Shown here piece by piece: positions 48,967 through 58,099 of a DNA stretch of 58,843 bases. Both the position numbers and the translations under genes were made by a program. The stretch comes from Chitinophaga pinensis (lineage in GTDB: Bacteria > Bacteroidota > Bacteroidia > UKL13-3): the NCBI GenBank assembly GCA_945898275.1, contig CAMDHZ010000017.1:1-58843 (forward strand), read 5' to 3'. A model generated the notes under the pieces. That model was not told where the DNA came from. It searched no databases and worked only from the letters and a program-made list of their open reading frames with translations. Position 1 is the first letter of the stretch. Every line of letters begins with the position of its first letter.

Positions 48967-50259
48967 TTATTCTACTTTTAAAAAATTGATGTAGGTGTAC
49001 TCCAATTCCTTATCATTTCTTCTTATTGAGAGTCCGTATTGAGCTTGCAATAAGTTTTCAAGCTCATTGAAATCCTTTCTAGGAATAATGAAATCGAAAT
49101 TGCCCTTAAGGTCTGTATTATTTATTATGTATTTATTATAACTTGAAGAAAGTTCCTTTGCTATTTGAACCAGGTTTGCATTTTCTATTTTTATTTCTTC
49201 AGAGGACATGCTTATAATGCTTGAATTCCCATTGCTGCTAGATTTATGCTTTAATAATTTAGTAGAATCTTGCAAATCCATTTCCCAAACTAACTGAATT
49301 ACTTTATTGCGCTCAAGCTTAAAATTGTAAACCTGAGATAGCTGTTTCAGAATTGTTTTTTTGTCATCGAAAGAATCCTTGCTAAACTTTTTAAAACTTA
49401 AGTTAATTTTTTTATCGGCCATTAGATTGCTACTACAATCAATAAGTTTTTCATCTTTTTCAAGTAGATAGGCAATTATTGATTTAAGGCTTGTTCCATT
49501 AAAGTTAAGCGTATCGGTGCCAAAAGAGGATGAAATATCCATTTGCTTTAGGGTATGTTCCTCAATTTTTAAGGAATAGCTATTTGTTTTAACATTGAGT
49601 TTTTCAACCGCACCACTCATGAAGATGATCGGTATGATAAGAAAAATTGCATTGTGAAGGGCATGCATTAGTATTCCTAAAATTAGATTATATCTTACCC
49701 GTAAATAACCTAAGAAAAGTCCCATGATAAATTGCGGGGCTAATAATATTGGAGAGAAAAGTAATATGTTGATTGAGTATTCAAAGTTTGCTAAATGAAC
49801 AATGGAAAATATTATAGCAGAAAAGTAAAAAATGGCTCTAAAATTATTTACCCAGAAATTTTTCAATAGGGTTTCGACAATAATTTTGTTCTGTTGACCT
49901 GTTAAAGAGGCCAAGAGAATTATCAAACGAGCTAAGTAATTTTGCTTGAATCGGAGATAAAGTCGAAAAATTAATTCTTCAATAAGTGGCATCAACACTA
50001 CTCCAAAAAGTATTATCCACCAAATGGGTAATTGTTGCAAAAGCATCACCATTTTATGCTTGTCTGTATTAATCAATCCAAATTTTTCAATCGCATACAC
50101 AATAGCCATTAAAACACCCATGATGGGAATGTCTATTGCTAAAAGAGAGAAAAGTCTCTTTACTTTTTGCTCCCTTGTCTGTATTGGATCTGGCTGGTCA
50201 ATGGGACTTTTAAGGAAAGTTGAAAAATCTTTGTAAGTCTCTTTAATCGAATTTATCAT
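48967..50259 (-). CDS. CPBP-family intramembrane protease fused to a DUF3738-like domain
   Basis: The 430-residue protein has an N-terminal CPBP (Abi) membrane protease domain with about seven spans; the metal and catalytic motifs are intact: E94, E95 and R99 in IEELIFR, H155 in FSIVHLANF, and H199/N203 in HALHN. Residues about 220-430 form an extracytoplasmic domain whose last part (LVQIAKELSSSYNKYIINN, then TDLKGNFDFIIPRKDF) resembles DUF3738/TIGR03435. The fusion is unusual. Typical CPBP targets are prenylated or small peptides; here the target is unknown. It stands alone. Confidence 0.72.
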   Translation of the reverse strand: MINSIKETYKDFSTFLKSPIDQPDPIQTREQKVKRLFSLLAIDIPIMGVLMAIVYAIEKFGLINTDKHKMVMLLQQLPIWWIILFGVVLMPLIEELIFRLYLRFKQNYLARLIILLASLTGQQNKIIVETLLKNFWVNNFRAIFYFSAIIFSIVHLANFEYSINILLFSPILLAPQFIMGLFLGYLRVRYNLILGILMHALHNAIFLIIPIIFMSGAVEKLNVKTNSYSLKIEEHTLKQMDISSSFGTDTLNFNGTSLKSIIAYLLEKDEKLIDCSSNLMADKKINLSFKKFSKDSFDDKKTILKQLSQVYNFKLERNKVIQLVWEMDLQDSTKLLKHKSSSNGNSSIISMSSEEIKIENANLVQIAKELSSSYNKYIINNTDLKGNFDFIIPRKDFNELENLLQAQYGLSIRRNDKELEYTYINFLKVE

Positions 50260-50506
50260 TGGATGAACTTGTTTCTTTACTAATTGAAATTTAAAGTGTT
50301 CTTGCGTTGTTAATCATTGCTTAATGAGGGAGGTATAAATTTTATTATCTACGAATAACGCATTTTTTGTGGATTTATGAATGGTGCCGTTTTAAAGAAA
50401 ATGTAATTTGATAACTAAATAAATAATATTGAAGATAAATATAAAAAACAAAAATTTAGATTTGAACCTAGGCTGATTAGTCAACCTAATCAAAAAAGTT
50501 AAAACT

Positions 50507-50931
50507 ATGAATAAGTTATTTAAAAGTAAGAATTATCAAACTTTAGAATCAATCGGATTTATTGCATTTATGACTACTATTATGGTGCAGAATTTTATTC
50601 GACCAAATAGCAAAGATTACGATGAAATAATTAAACAACTGCTGGGTGTTTTGCCAAATTTTCTGGCGGGCATAGGCATGAGTATCGCCATCTTTATTTA
50701 TAATAATGGTTATTTTGAGAAGATTAAGCTCAACCCAGAAAAAAGAATGCTTGCCTCGGTAAAATACTATCCATTTTAGGTCTCACCTTATGGGAGTACA
50801 TTCAGATTTTCGCTTATCGTCCGTTTGACATAAACGACGTAATAGCAACTATTTTGGGAAGTTTGTTAAGTGGTGTTCTGATTTACCTAAATATAAATTA
50901 CAATAAAAAGCATAACAAAGTGGAATTTTAG
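50507..50931 (+). pseudogene. Small membrane protein gene with a one-base frameshift
   Basis: The frame from ATG 50507 closes at 50779 after 90 residues, but the sense continues in another frame to 50931 (LTLWEYIQIFAYRPFDINDV through KHNKVEF). Adding one A to the AAAA run at 50761-50764 joins both parts into about 141 residues with about four membrane spans. The joined C terminus (FDINDVIATILGSLLSGVLI) resembles a VanZ-like membrane end. Either a real recent frameshift, a sequencing error in a homopolymer, or less likely programmed slippage explains it. The family is not certain. Confidence 0.65.
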
Positions 50932-50964
50932 CACTAGGGCAACATAAATAATTCACCTTACTAA

Positions 50965-52650
50965 TTAATTTTGTTGCGTACTTGGCGCAATTATTTGGTC
51001 TGAGAGATAGGTTTTCTCTGATATATGTTTGATAATTTCATCTAACTCATGCGCAGATTCTCTGATAGACTTTAATACTTTCTCATTACTAAAAAACGCA
51101 TCATCTTCACCATTTGAATCGTTGTAAAGATTTATTAGACCTAGCATTCGCGCCAATGGGGCCCTAACCTGATGTGATTGCATCCAAGCAATTTCTTTTA
51201 ATATTTGATTTTGCTTTTCAATGGTATCAAAATGAGCATCTCGCTCTTCAATAGCCAAAATTTGTTTAGTAAGATTTCTGCTAAATACGGCAACGCCAAC
51301 AACCTCTTCATCAACGATAACAGGAAACATTCGAATATTGAGGTAAAAAACCTCTGATTCTCCTAATACTTTTTCATTAAAATCTAGAACTTCTCCTTTA
51401 AGCACATAGGCATATTTTTCCTTCCAATATTCTCTAAGAATTTCTGGAAGTAAATCTATTATGCAAACACCTTTCTTTAACTCTTTACCAAAAGCTCTTA
51501 AGAAATCTTCATATAAAATATTGTTAACAAAAGTAATTTCATAATTGCTATTGATAGACCAAATACTTTCTAAAGAACTATTTAAAATTGCGTTCAGATG
51601 GGCTTCTTGCTCACGTAGAAATGATTCTACCCTTTTTAACTCAGTAATTTCAGTGCTCATTCCGGCCATCCCAATTACCAAACCTTTTGCATCGTATGTT
51701 GGAAATTTAACACTTATAAAATGTTTTAGATTGTTATTGACTAGTAAAATTTCTTCAATAATAATTTTCTTATTTTCCTGCATTACCTGTAAATCGTTTT
51801 GCCTGAATTGCTTAGCAATACCTTCTTCAAACAAATCAAAATCGGTTCTTCCAATTACATTTTCGCGAGGATGTCCAGTAACTTCTTCCCAAGTTTTATT
51901 AACACGTACATAGGTTCCATCTAACTTTTTAATATAAGTAACCGAACCAGAATTTTCCATTAAATCTGCCAAAAATCTTTCTTTACCCTTAATTTCAGAA
52001 ATTGCATAAATTCTATTTTTTAGGTTCACCAACATTTTTGCAATAACAGTAGGCAGTTTTTCTTGCGCCAAAGCTCCAGTATTGAACTGCCTGATAAAAT
52101 CAATACCTACGAAACCGATGAGTTGCCCATCATTCATCAAGGGCACAGAAAACACACTTTTTATTCCTTCTTTTGAAAAACCTCTTTTGATTGAATTGTT
52201 ATCATTTAACGACGTAATATCTGGAACATAATAAATCTCTCCCCTTTTATGGGCATCATACCATTCAGGAAAATTTCTACATGGAATATTTTTTAAGGAA
52301 TTAAATTGACTACTAGTTCCTTCTGCACACCATTCAAAAGAAATGGAAGCAAACCCTGTTGCTGGGTTAATATCAAAAATAAAAATTCTTGCGGCGCCAA
52401 AAAAGTTCCCTAATTTCTTCAATGAGGTATTTAACTCTAGATCTGCATCTTCTAATTTTATATCTATAAAAGCATCTAATATCTCTACATATAAGTCTTG
52501 TATTTCATTTTCATAACTCGATTGAAAAGCCTTTTCAGCATTGGATTTCCTGAGTTGAATGATAAACTCTAGGAGTTCAGATTTACTCAATAAGTCTAAA
52601 GAATTGTTTAAACTTTCATCACTAATATCACTTTGAAAAAGATTTATCAT
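50965..52650 (-). CDS. GAF-PAS-PAS sensor protein with HisKA-like end but no ATPase domain
   Basis: The 561-residue cytoplasmic protein starts at ATG 52650. It has a GAF domain (about 55-210, with SVFSVPLMNDGQLIGFVGID), a PAS domain (about 225-345, with YVRVNKTWEEVTGHPRENVI) and a second PAS (about 350-460). The end carries the H-box-like MQSHQVRAPLARMLGLI with H493, but the protein stops about 68 residues later, before any HATPase_c domain (no N, G1 or G2 boxes). It cannot phosphorylate by itself. There is no response regulator next to it. An 18-base palindrome precedes it. Confidence 0.82.
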   Translation of the reverse strand: MINLFQSDISDESLNNSLDLLSKSELLEFIIQLRKSNAEKAFQSSYENEIQDLYVEILDAFIDIKLEDADLELNTSLKKLGNFFGAARIFIFDINPATGFASISFEWCAEGTSSQFNSLKNIPCRNFPEWYDAHKRGEIYYVPDITSLNDNNSIKRGFSKEGIKSVFSVPLMNDGQLIGFVGIDFIRQFNTGALAQEKLPTVIAKMLVNLKNRIYAISEIKGKERFLADLMENSGSVTYIKKLDGTYVRVNKTWEEVTGHPRENVIGRTDFDLFEEGIAKQFRQNDLQVMQENKKIIIEEILLVNNNLKHFISVKFPTYDAKGLVIGMAGMSTEITELKRVESFLREQEAHLNAILNSSLESIWSINSNYEITFVNNILYEDFLRAFGKELKKGVCIIDLLPEILREYWKEKYAYVLKGEVLDFNEKVLGESEVFYLNIRMFPVIVDEEVVGVAVFSRNLTKQILAIEERDAHFDTIEKQNQILKEIAWMQSHQVRAPLARMLGLINLYNDSNGEDDAFFSNEKVLKSIRESAHELDEIIKHISEKTYLSDQIIAPSTQQN

Positions 52651-52707
52651 AGGTAAAGGAATTAGTTTTTTGTTAACATAAAGGTACGGATTCAATTGCA
52701 ATAAAAA

Positions 52708-52725
52708 ATACCCATTAATGGGTAT
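52708..52725. terminator. Perfect 18-base palindrome with A/T runs, terminator-like
   Basis: ATACCCATTAATGGGTAT is a perfect palindrome (7-bp stem with TTAA loop), with six A before and six T after, in the divergent gap between the sensor gene and tyrS. It lies 58 bases upstream of the sensor ATG, so on the minus strand it would sit in the leader as an attenuator or block. An operator is the alternative. Confidence 0.5.
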
Positions 52726-52839
52726 CTTTTTTATTACTTAAATTTTAAACCCACGAATAAAGATAAATGTTTGTTTTCAACAATTAATTAACTCAGACAA
52801 AAAATTAATTTACTCATGACCTTTCTTAATGTTTAATGC

Positions 52840-52871
52840 TTTGCAATCTTTGGCTTTAGCTATATTTTCGC
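52840..52871 (+). promoter_or_regulatory. Bacteroidota-type promoter of tyrS
   Basis: TTTG at 52840-52843, 19 bases, then TATTTTCGC at 52863-52871 gives a complete -33/-7 pair. The expected start point falls on or next to the tyrS ATG (52875), implying a leaderless or near-leaderless mRNA. Confidence 0.5.
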
Positions 52872-52874
52872 AAC

Positions 52875-54161
52875 ATGAGTAATTTCGTTGAAGAACTAAA
52901 ATGGAGAGGCATGTTACACGACATGATGCCTGGCACTGAAGAACAATTGAACAAAGAAGTTACCAATGGTTATATTGGTTTTGACCCAACAGCGGATAGC
53001 TTGCATGTAGGACATTTGGTTCAAATTATGACCCTTATTCATTTTCAAAAAGCTGGACATAGACCTTTTGCCTTAGTTGGCGGTGCCACAGGAATGGTGG
53101 GCGACCCCTCTGGAAAATCTGCTGAAAGAAATTTACTTTCAGAAGAAGTATTATTCCATAACGTAAATTGTATTGAAGCACAACTCAAAAAATTCTTGGA
53201 TTTTAAGGATGAAGCAAAGGGTGCTAAAATGGTTAATAACTATGATTGGTTTAAAAACATAAGCTTTCTGGATTTTATTAGGGATGTGGGCAAACACCTA
53301 ACTGTAAATTACATGATGGCCAAAGACTCAGTGAAAATGCGTTTGGAGGGAGAAACAGGAATGAGTTTTACTGAGTTTACTTACCAACTCGTGCAAGGAT
53401 TCGACTTTTTTCACCTTTGGAAAAATGAAAATTGTCTTATTCAAATGGGAGGTTCCGACCAATGGGGAAATATTGTTACAGGCACAGAGTTAATCAGAAG
53501 AAAATCGCAAGGAACGGCATTTGCTTTAACTACCAATCTTATTAAGAAAAGTGATGGGACCAAGTTTGGAAAAACAGAAAGTGGCGCAGTTTGGCTCGAT
53601 CCAAAGCGCACTTCACCTTATAAATTTTACCAGTTTTGGCTAAATTCAAGTGATGCTGATGCGTCAACATGGATTAGAATTTTCACCTTACTCAACAAAG
53701 AAACCATTGAATCCTTAGAAGCTGAACATGCTTTAGCCCCACATACACGAATTTTGCAAAAAGCCTTAGCCAAAGACATTACTTCAAGGGTACACTCCGA
53801 TGAAGCCTATGAACAAGCATTGGAAGCATCAGCAATTTTGTTTGGACAGGGTACGGCAGATACACTTTCCCAATTAGACGAGGCTACTTTTTTAGATATT
53901 TTTGAGGGAGTGCCAAACTTCCAATTAACCCAAACAGAATTGAGTTCTGGTATTCCAATAATTGATTTATTGGCAGAAAAAACAACAGTATTTCCTTCAA
54001 AAAGTGAGGCGCGCAAAATGTTACAAGGTGGAGGCGTTGGTATAAATAAAATTAAAATTGAAGATGCCAACCTAATAGTTAAAATTGAACATTTAATTAA
54101 TGAAAAGTATTTATTGGTTCAAAAAGGAAAGAAAAACTATTTCTTAATTAACTTTTCATAA
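52875..54161 (+). CDS. tyrS: Tyrosyl-tRNA synthetase
   Basis: The enzyme charges tRNA-Tyr. The 428 residues include the HIGH-type motif HVGH (44-47) in [11 protein letters not shown], the GGSDQWGNI substrate loop (192-200) and the KMSKS-type motif KFGKT (230-234), typical of bacterial TyrRS. A C-terminal S4-like RNA-binding domain is seen as [20 protein letters not shown]. The upstream region has no T-box; transcription seems to begin at the start codon. The flavin-reductase gene follows after 13 bases. Confidence 0.97.
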   Translation: MSNFVEELKWRGMLHDMMPGTEEQLNKEVTNGYIGFDPTADSLHVGHLVQIMTLIHFQKAGHRPFALVGGATGMVGDPSGKSAERNLLSEEVLFHNVNCIEAQLKKFLDFKDEAKGAKMVNNYDWFKNISFLDFIRDVGKHLTVNYMMAKDSVKMRLEGETGMSFTEFTYQLVQGFDFFHLWKNENCLIQMGGSDQWGNIVTGTELIRRKSQGTAFALTTNLIKKSDGTKFGKTESGAVWLDPKRTSPYKFYQFWLNSSDADASTWIRIFTLLNKETIESLEAEHALAPHTRILQKALAKDITSRVHSDEAYEQALEASAILFGQGTADTLSQLDEATFLDIFEGVPNFQLTQTELSSGIPIIDLLAEKTTVFPSKSEARKMLQGGGVGINKIKIEDANLIVKIEHLINEKYLLVQKGKKNYFLINFS

Positions 54162-54174
54162 TACTTAGAAATTA

Positions 54175-55077
54175 ATGCATACAAAAATGAAAACAATTGG
54201 TCCAAAAGACCTGCCATTGGCAGAGTTTCATAATACCCTTTTAACGGCCATTGCGCCGAGGCCAATCTGCTTTGCAAGCACAATTGATGAGGCAGGAAAT
54301 CCTAATTTAAGTCCGTTTAGCTTTTTTAACATTTTTGGATCAAACCCAACCCGATTTATTTTTTCGCCTGCTAGGAGGGTGCGTGATAATACTATAAAAC
54401 ATACTTTAGAAAACGCCTTTGCTACCAAAGAAGTTGTAATAAATGTAGTAAACTACGCCATGGTTCAACAGATGAGTTTAGCAAGTTGCGAGTATCCAAA
54501 AGGCATAAACGAATTCGAAAAAGCAGGATTTACAATGGTTCCTTCCTTGCATGTAAAACCATTTAGGGTAAAGGAAAGTCCGGTTCAAATTGAATGCAAA
54601 ATAGTAGATATACAAGAAACAGGAACTGAAGGTGGTGCAGGAAATCTCATCATTGCAGAGATGATTTGTATGCATATTTCTCCTGAAGTATTAACTGCAG
54701 ATGGAAAAATTAACCAGCATCAACTTGATGTGGTGGGCAGATTGGGCAGCGATTGGTATGTGCGCGCTAGTGGTTCTGCATTGTTTGAGGTGGCCAAGCC
54801 AGCAAGAAACCTAGGAATTGGATTTGACCAATTACCATTGGGTATAAAAAACAGTAAATTTTTAACTGGCAACGACTTGGGCATGCTTGCCAATTGTGAG
54901 CAATTGCCAGATTTAGATTCGGTGGCAATATTTCAACGCATGAATAAAGAATTGAGCAAAATATTGGCTCAAGAATTAACCAAGGAAGAAAAAAGTGAGT
55001 TGCTTCATAAACTTGCACATCAAATATTACTTGAAGCAAAAGTTTTGGAGGCTTGGAAAATACTTTTGAGCGAATAA
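54175..55077 (+). CDS. Flavin reductase-like FMN-binding split-barrel protein
   Basis: The 300-residue protein resembles the flavin reductase/DIM6-NTAB group: TAIAPRPICFASTIDEAGNPN and LSPFSFFNIFGSNPTRFIFSPARR form the FMN-binding split barrel, and the C-terminal about 90 residues are an added helical part. Two possible ATG codons are 54175 and 54187. Flavin reduction or a related FMN-linked reaction is inferred from family only. It is likely cotranscribed with tyrS. Confidence 0.82.
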   Translation: MHTKMKTIGPKDLPLAEFHNTLLTAIAPRPICFASTIDEAGNPNLSPFSFFNIFGSNPTRFIFSPARRVRDNTIKHTLENAFATKEVVINVVNYAMVQQMSLASCEYPKGINEFEKAGFTMVPSLHVKPFRVKESPVQIECKIVDIQETGTEGGAGNLIIAEMICMHISPEVLTADGKINQHQLDVVGRLGSDWYVRASGSALFEVAKPARNLGIGFDQLPLGIKNSKFLTGNDLGMLANCEQLPDLDSVAIFQRMNKELSKILAQELTKEEKSELLHKLAHQILLEAKVLEAWKILLSE

Positions 55078-55141
55078 GTGTACAAAATAGTGTCTAAATT
55101 GAGGAAATTATTTCCACTAAAAAATACACATCATAAGTTTC

Positions 55142-55151
55142 GGTTTGAACC
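55142..55151 (+). repeat. Dispersed palindrome copy 16
   Basis: TTTCGGTTTGAACCAAATG in the gap between the flavin reductase gene and yidC; the second intergenic copy. Confidence 0.8.
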
Positions 55152-55274
55152 AAATGCTAATTTATGTTTTTTAAACGCTGATAATCATTAAAAAGAACAA
55201 CTAATTCTGTTTTAAGAGGAGGTTTGGCAAAGTTTCTGAAAGGTAAAAAGTATTATTTTCATTTTACTTGGATA

Positions 55275-55320
55275 CAAAAAAAACCCGATTGAGTAGCTCT
55301 CAATCGGGTTTCTTTTTTTT
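55275..55320. terminator. Bidirectional terminator between flavin reductase and yidC
   Basis: AAACCCGATTGAG pairs perfectly with CTCAATCGGGTTT around TAGCT, with A-run upstream and eight T downstream. It closes the convergent yidC gene and the tyrS unit. The rest of the 250-base gap shows only one palindrome copy (55142). Confidence 0.9.
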
Positions 55321-55327
55321 ATAGGTA

Positions 55328-57151
55328 TTACTTTCCCAATTTATCTGGGTCGTAACCCCTTTTGCGCGCCATATCTTCCAGCTTTTGCTGAAACTTACTT
55401 TTGGTAACGGGCTTCTTTTTATTTTCTTGAATCTGAGCATGCAGCGCTTTTTCATCAACAAAAGCGCGAATTAACAATTGCTGACCAATTGTAAATAAGT
55501 TTGAAAGGAAATAGTAATAGGTTAATCCACTTGCATAATTGTTAAAGAAACCCAAGAAAGCAATAGGCATAATATAACTAATTATCTTCATTTGGCCAGT
55601 TACACCTGTCATTTGATTGTTGTAAATGGTATAGATGATGGTAGAAACTGTCATCAAAATGGTAAATAAACTCACATGGTCGCCATAAAAAGGAATGCTA
55701 AAACCAAGGTTTAAAATACTGTCATAACTACTTAAATCATTGCTCCATAAAAATGCCTTTTGACGCAAATCGAAGGCACTTGGAAAAAATTGGAACATGG
55801 CAATTAGTATAGGCATTTGAAGCAAAACAGGAACACAACCACCAAGTGGATTTACGCCTGCCTTGCGATAAATCTTCATGTTTTCTTGTTGTTGTTTGGC
55901 CATGTCATTGCCATATTTTTCTTTGATTTCGTCGATTTCTGGCTTGAGCACACGCATTTTAGCAGAACTCATATAAGAACGATACACAAGCGGAAAAAGA
56001 ATTGTCTTAACAATTACTGTGAGCAATAGAATAATCAAACCAAAATTACTAAGGTATTGGCCCAAGAAGTAGAACACGTTAACAGTTAATGCCTTATTAA
56101 CCCAACCAAAAATCCCCCAACCCATTGGAACAATGTTATCAAGTTCGATATCCAATGATTTCAGTTCTTTATAAGAATTTGGACCAAAATAGAATTGCAA
56201 AGGATAAGTTGTATTCACTTCATGGCCATAAGCCAAACCAATATTTGAACTTAATACTTTAACATATTTTTTACGCTCATCTAATTTGCTTTCTACAACA
56301 GCATTTTCAAAATTCTGGTTTGCGATTAAAGAGCTATTAAAATACTGTTGTTTGTAGCTAATCCAATTAACCGCAGTTTTTAGTTCTTCTTTTCCAGCTT
56401 TTGTTTCATTAAGGTAATCCGGTTCGTCATTTGCGTATCGGTAATACACTGTAGAAGTTTTTTCTTCTGCTTCATGTGTCTTTTCTTGTTGAAGTAAATT
56501 TTGATTCCAGATAAGGTCTAAGTAACTAGTGTTAACTGCAATCACGTCGTTCATACCAATTAGATTGATTTTAAAATCAACTAGGTTTTGGTTTTGGTTC
56601 AAACTAAAAACATGTTCTATCATTTTGCCTTCTGATAGTTTAACTTGCATGCTTAGTTTTTTTCCGCCCTCAGAAATTACGGGTGTAAAAAACAGGTCCT
56701 TGGTTGAAATAGCTTTAGCATCTCGGGTTGCAAAACCATAGCTAAATTCACTTTCTTTAACATCAGTTAGGACCAATGGAGAGCCATCTGCTCTCTTATA
56801 CTGTTTAAGTTCTACATAAGCAATGCGACCGCCTTTGTTAAGAACACCAATTTTCAACTGTTCGTTTTCAAGGGTTAGCAATTGTTCATTTCCGTTTGCA
56901 AACGCTGCAAAAACACCAAATGAATTAGCAATTGCATTAGTATCAACAGCAATTAAATTGGAAGTTTGTGGTTTAACTTGCTGAGCTTGAGTAGCAAGAA
57001 CAAGACTATCATTTTTATAACGCACCAAAGACAATGAATCTTGCTGACGTTTAGCAGCTTCTAAATCTGCTTGCGAAGGTTGGTTTACATAAGCAAAACC
57101 AATAAGGATCAAAAAAATTAAGGTTAATCCAATGAGGGAATTTCTATCCAT
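55328..57151 (-). CDS. yidC: Membrane protein insertase YidC
   Basis: The 607-residue inner-membrane protein inserts and folds membrane proteins alone or with Sec. ATG 57151 (MDRNSLIGLTLIF) matches the family start; a TTG frame 14 codons longer would overlap the divergent gene's promoter. Residues 5-21 form the first span, a large periplasmic domain reaches about 350, and the C-terminal five-span core has SAKMRVLKPEIDEIKEKYG and NPLGGCVPVLLQMPILIAMF, with a basic tail KSKFQQKLEDMARKRGYDP. The signature residues are intact. oxaA-type partners (rnpA, rpmH) are not adjacent here. Confidence 0.96.
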   Translation of the reverse strand: MDRNSLIGLTLIFLILIGFAYVNQPSQADLEAAKRQQDSLSLVRYKNDSLVLATQAQQVKPQTSNLIAVDTNAIANSFGVFAAFANGNEQLLTLENEQLKIGVLNKGGRIAYVELKQYKRADGSPLVLTDVKESEFSYGFATRDAKAISTKDLFFTPVISEGGKKLSMQVKLSEGKMIEHVFSLNQNQNLVDFKINLIGMNDVIAVNTSYLDLIWNQNLLQQEKTHEAEEKTSTVYYRYANDEPDYLNETKAGKEELKTAVNWISYKQQYFNSSLIANQNFENAVVESKLDERKKYVKVLSSNIGLAYGHEVNTTYPLQFYFGPNSYKELKSLDIELDNIVPMGWGIFGWVNKALTVNVFYFLGQYLSNFGLIILLLTVIVKTILFPLVYRSYMSSAKMRVLKPEIDEIKEKYGNDMAKQQQENMKIYRKAGVNPLGGCVPVLLQMPILIAMFQFFPSAFDLRQKAFLWSNDLSSYDSILNLGFSIPFYGDHVSLFTILMTVSTIIYTIYNNQMTGVTGQMKIISYIMPIAFLGFFNNYASGLTYYYFLSNLFTIGQQLLIRAFVDEKALHAQIQENKKKPVTKSKFQQKLEDMARKRGYDPDKLGK

Positions 57152-57169
57152 TCTTTTTCTAAGTGAGCG

Positions 57170-57188
57170 GCGAAAATAGTATATTTCG
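57170..57188. promoter_or_regulatory. Back-to-back -7-like elements between yidC and the EEP gene
   Basis: On minus TATTTTCGC (57170-57178) faces yidC; on plus TATATTTCG (57180-57188) faces the EEP-family gene at 57194. The two elements are separated by one base, so the divergent genes probably share one compact control region. The yidC side has a leader of about 15 bases. Confidence 0.4.
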
Positions 57189-57193
57189 GGCAA

Positions 57194-58033
57194 ATGAAAA
57201 CGGCAAAACTTATCCTTATTTTTTCTCTTTTATTTTGGGTTGACCCAATATTTTCTCAAAATATTAAAGTTATTACTTACAACATAAGGTATAGCAACCC
57301 ATCAGACAGTTTAAATTATTGGGAATTTAGGAAAACTGAAATGTTGGATTTTTTGAGAATTGAAAATCCCCAAATCATTGGATTGCAAGAGGTACTTTTA
57401 AATCAGTTACAATATTTAAAAGCTAATCTATCTGGCTATCAACAAGTTGGTGTGGGTAGAGAGGATGGCATCAATGGTGGGGAATTCTCTCCAATTTTTG
57501 TGGATACAGCGCAGTTTAAAATCCTAGGAAGTGGTACCTTTTGGCTATCAGAAACTCCTGAAAAGCCTTCTAAAGGTTGGGATGCAGCCTTAAACAGAAT
57601 TTGTACCTGGGTAAAAATAAAAGATAAAAAAACTGGCAATCAAATACTTGTTTGCAATTCTCACTTTGACCATATGGGTAAAATTGCTAGGGATTCCTCA
57701 TCGGTATTGATTACTAGATTTGCCGAAGAAAATTTAACACAAGAGAAAATGTCCTTAATTTTGATGGGGGATTTTAATAGTGAACCTAATGAAGCAGCAA
57801 TTCAAAATTTCAGAAAAAACCATAAGGATGCCTCAATAAATGAAACAGATAGTTTAGGTTTAGGTACTTTTAATGGTTTTAAAGCACATCAGAGTGATTT
57901 TAAACAGATTGATTATATATTTTATAATAGATTAGATAAGATAAGCTACCGCACAAAACGACCTTTACGTTCAAACCAACTTCAGCTATCCGACCATTAT
58001 GCTGTGGGCGTTCAATTTTCAATTAAGAACTAG
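57194..58033 (+). CDS. Exported endonuclease/exonuclease/phosphatase (EEP) family protein
   Basis: The 279-residue protein has a signal peptide (1-22, cut before QNIKV). EEP-fold residues are visible: NIRYSN (30-35), E66 in GLQEV, the HFDHMG strand, GDFNSEP near 190, and the terminal SDHYAVG with the catalytic histidine. The metal-dependent fold is shared by nucleases, sphingomyelinase-like and inositol phosphatases; the substrate is unknown. Only a 6-base spacer separates the ATG from a -7-like element. Confidence 0.87.
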   Translation: MKTAKLILIFSLLFWVDPIFSQNIKVITYNIRYSNPSDSLNYWEFRKTEMLDFLRIENPQIIGLQEVLLNQLQYLKANLSGYQQVGVGREDGINGGEFSPIFVDTAQFKILGSGTFWLSETPEKPSKGWDAALNRICTWVKIKDKKTGNQILVCNSHFDHMGKIARDSSSVLITRFAEENLTQEKMSLILMGDFNSEPNEAAIQNFRKNHKDASINETDSLGLGTFNGFKAHQSDFKQIDYIFYNRLDKISYRTKRPLRSNQLQLSDHYAVGVQFSIKN

Positions 58034-58099
58034 GAAACAATTATTTCATTTAAAAATTTAAATAAGCTACTTATTTTCACAATCTAAATTTATAAACTC

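Noticed and set aside
52651-52874. T-box or riboswitch upstream of tyrS
   Set aside because: No specifier stem, antiterminator or T-box sequence is seen, and the promoter appears to lie directly at the start codon.
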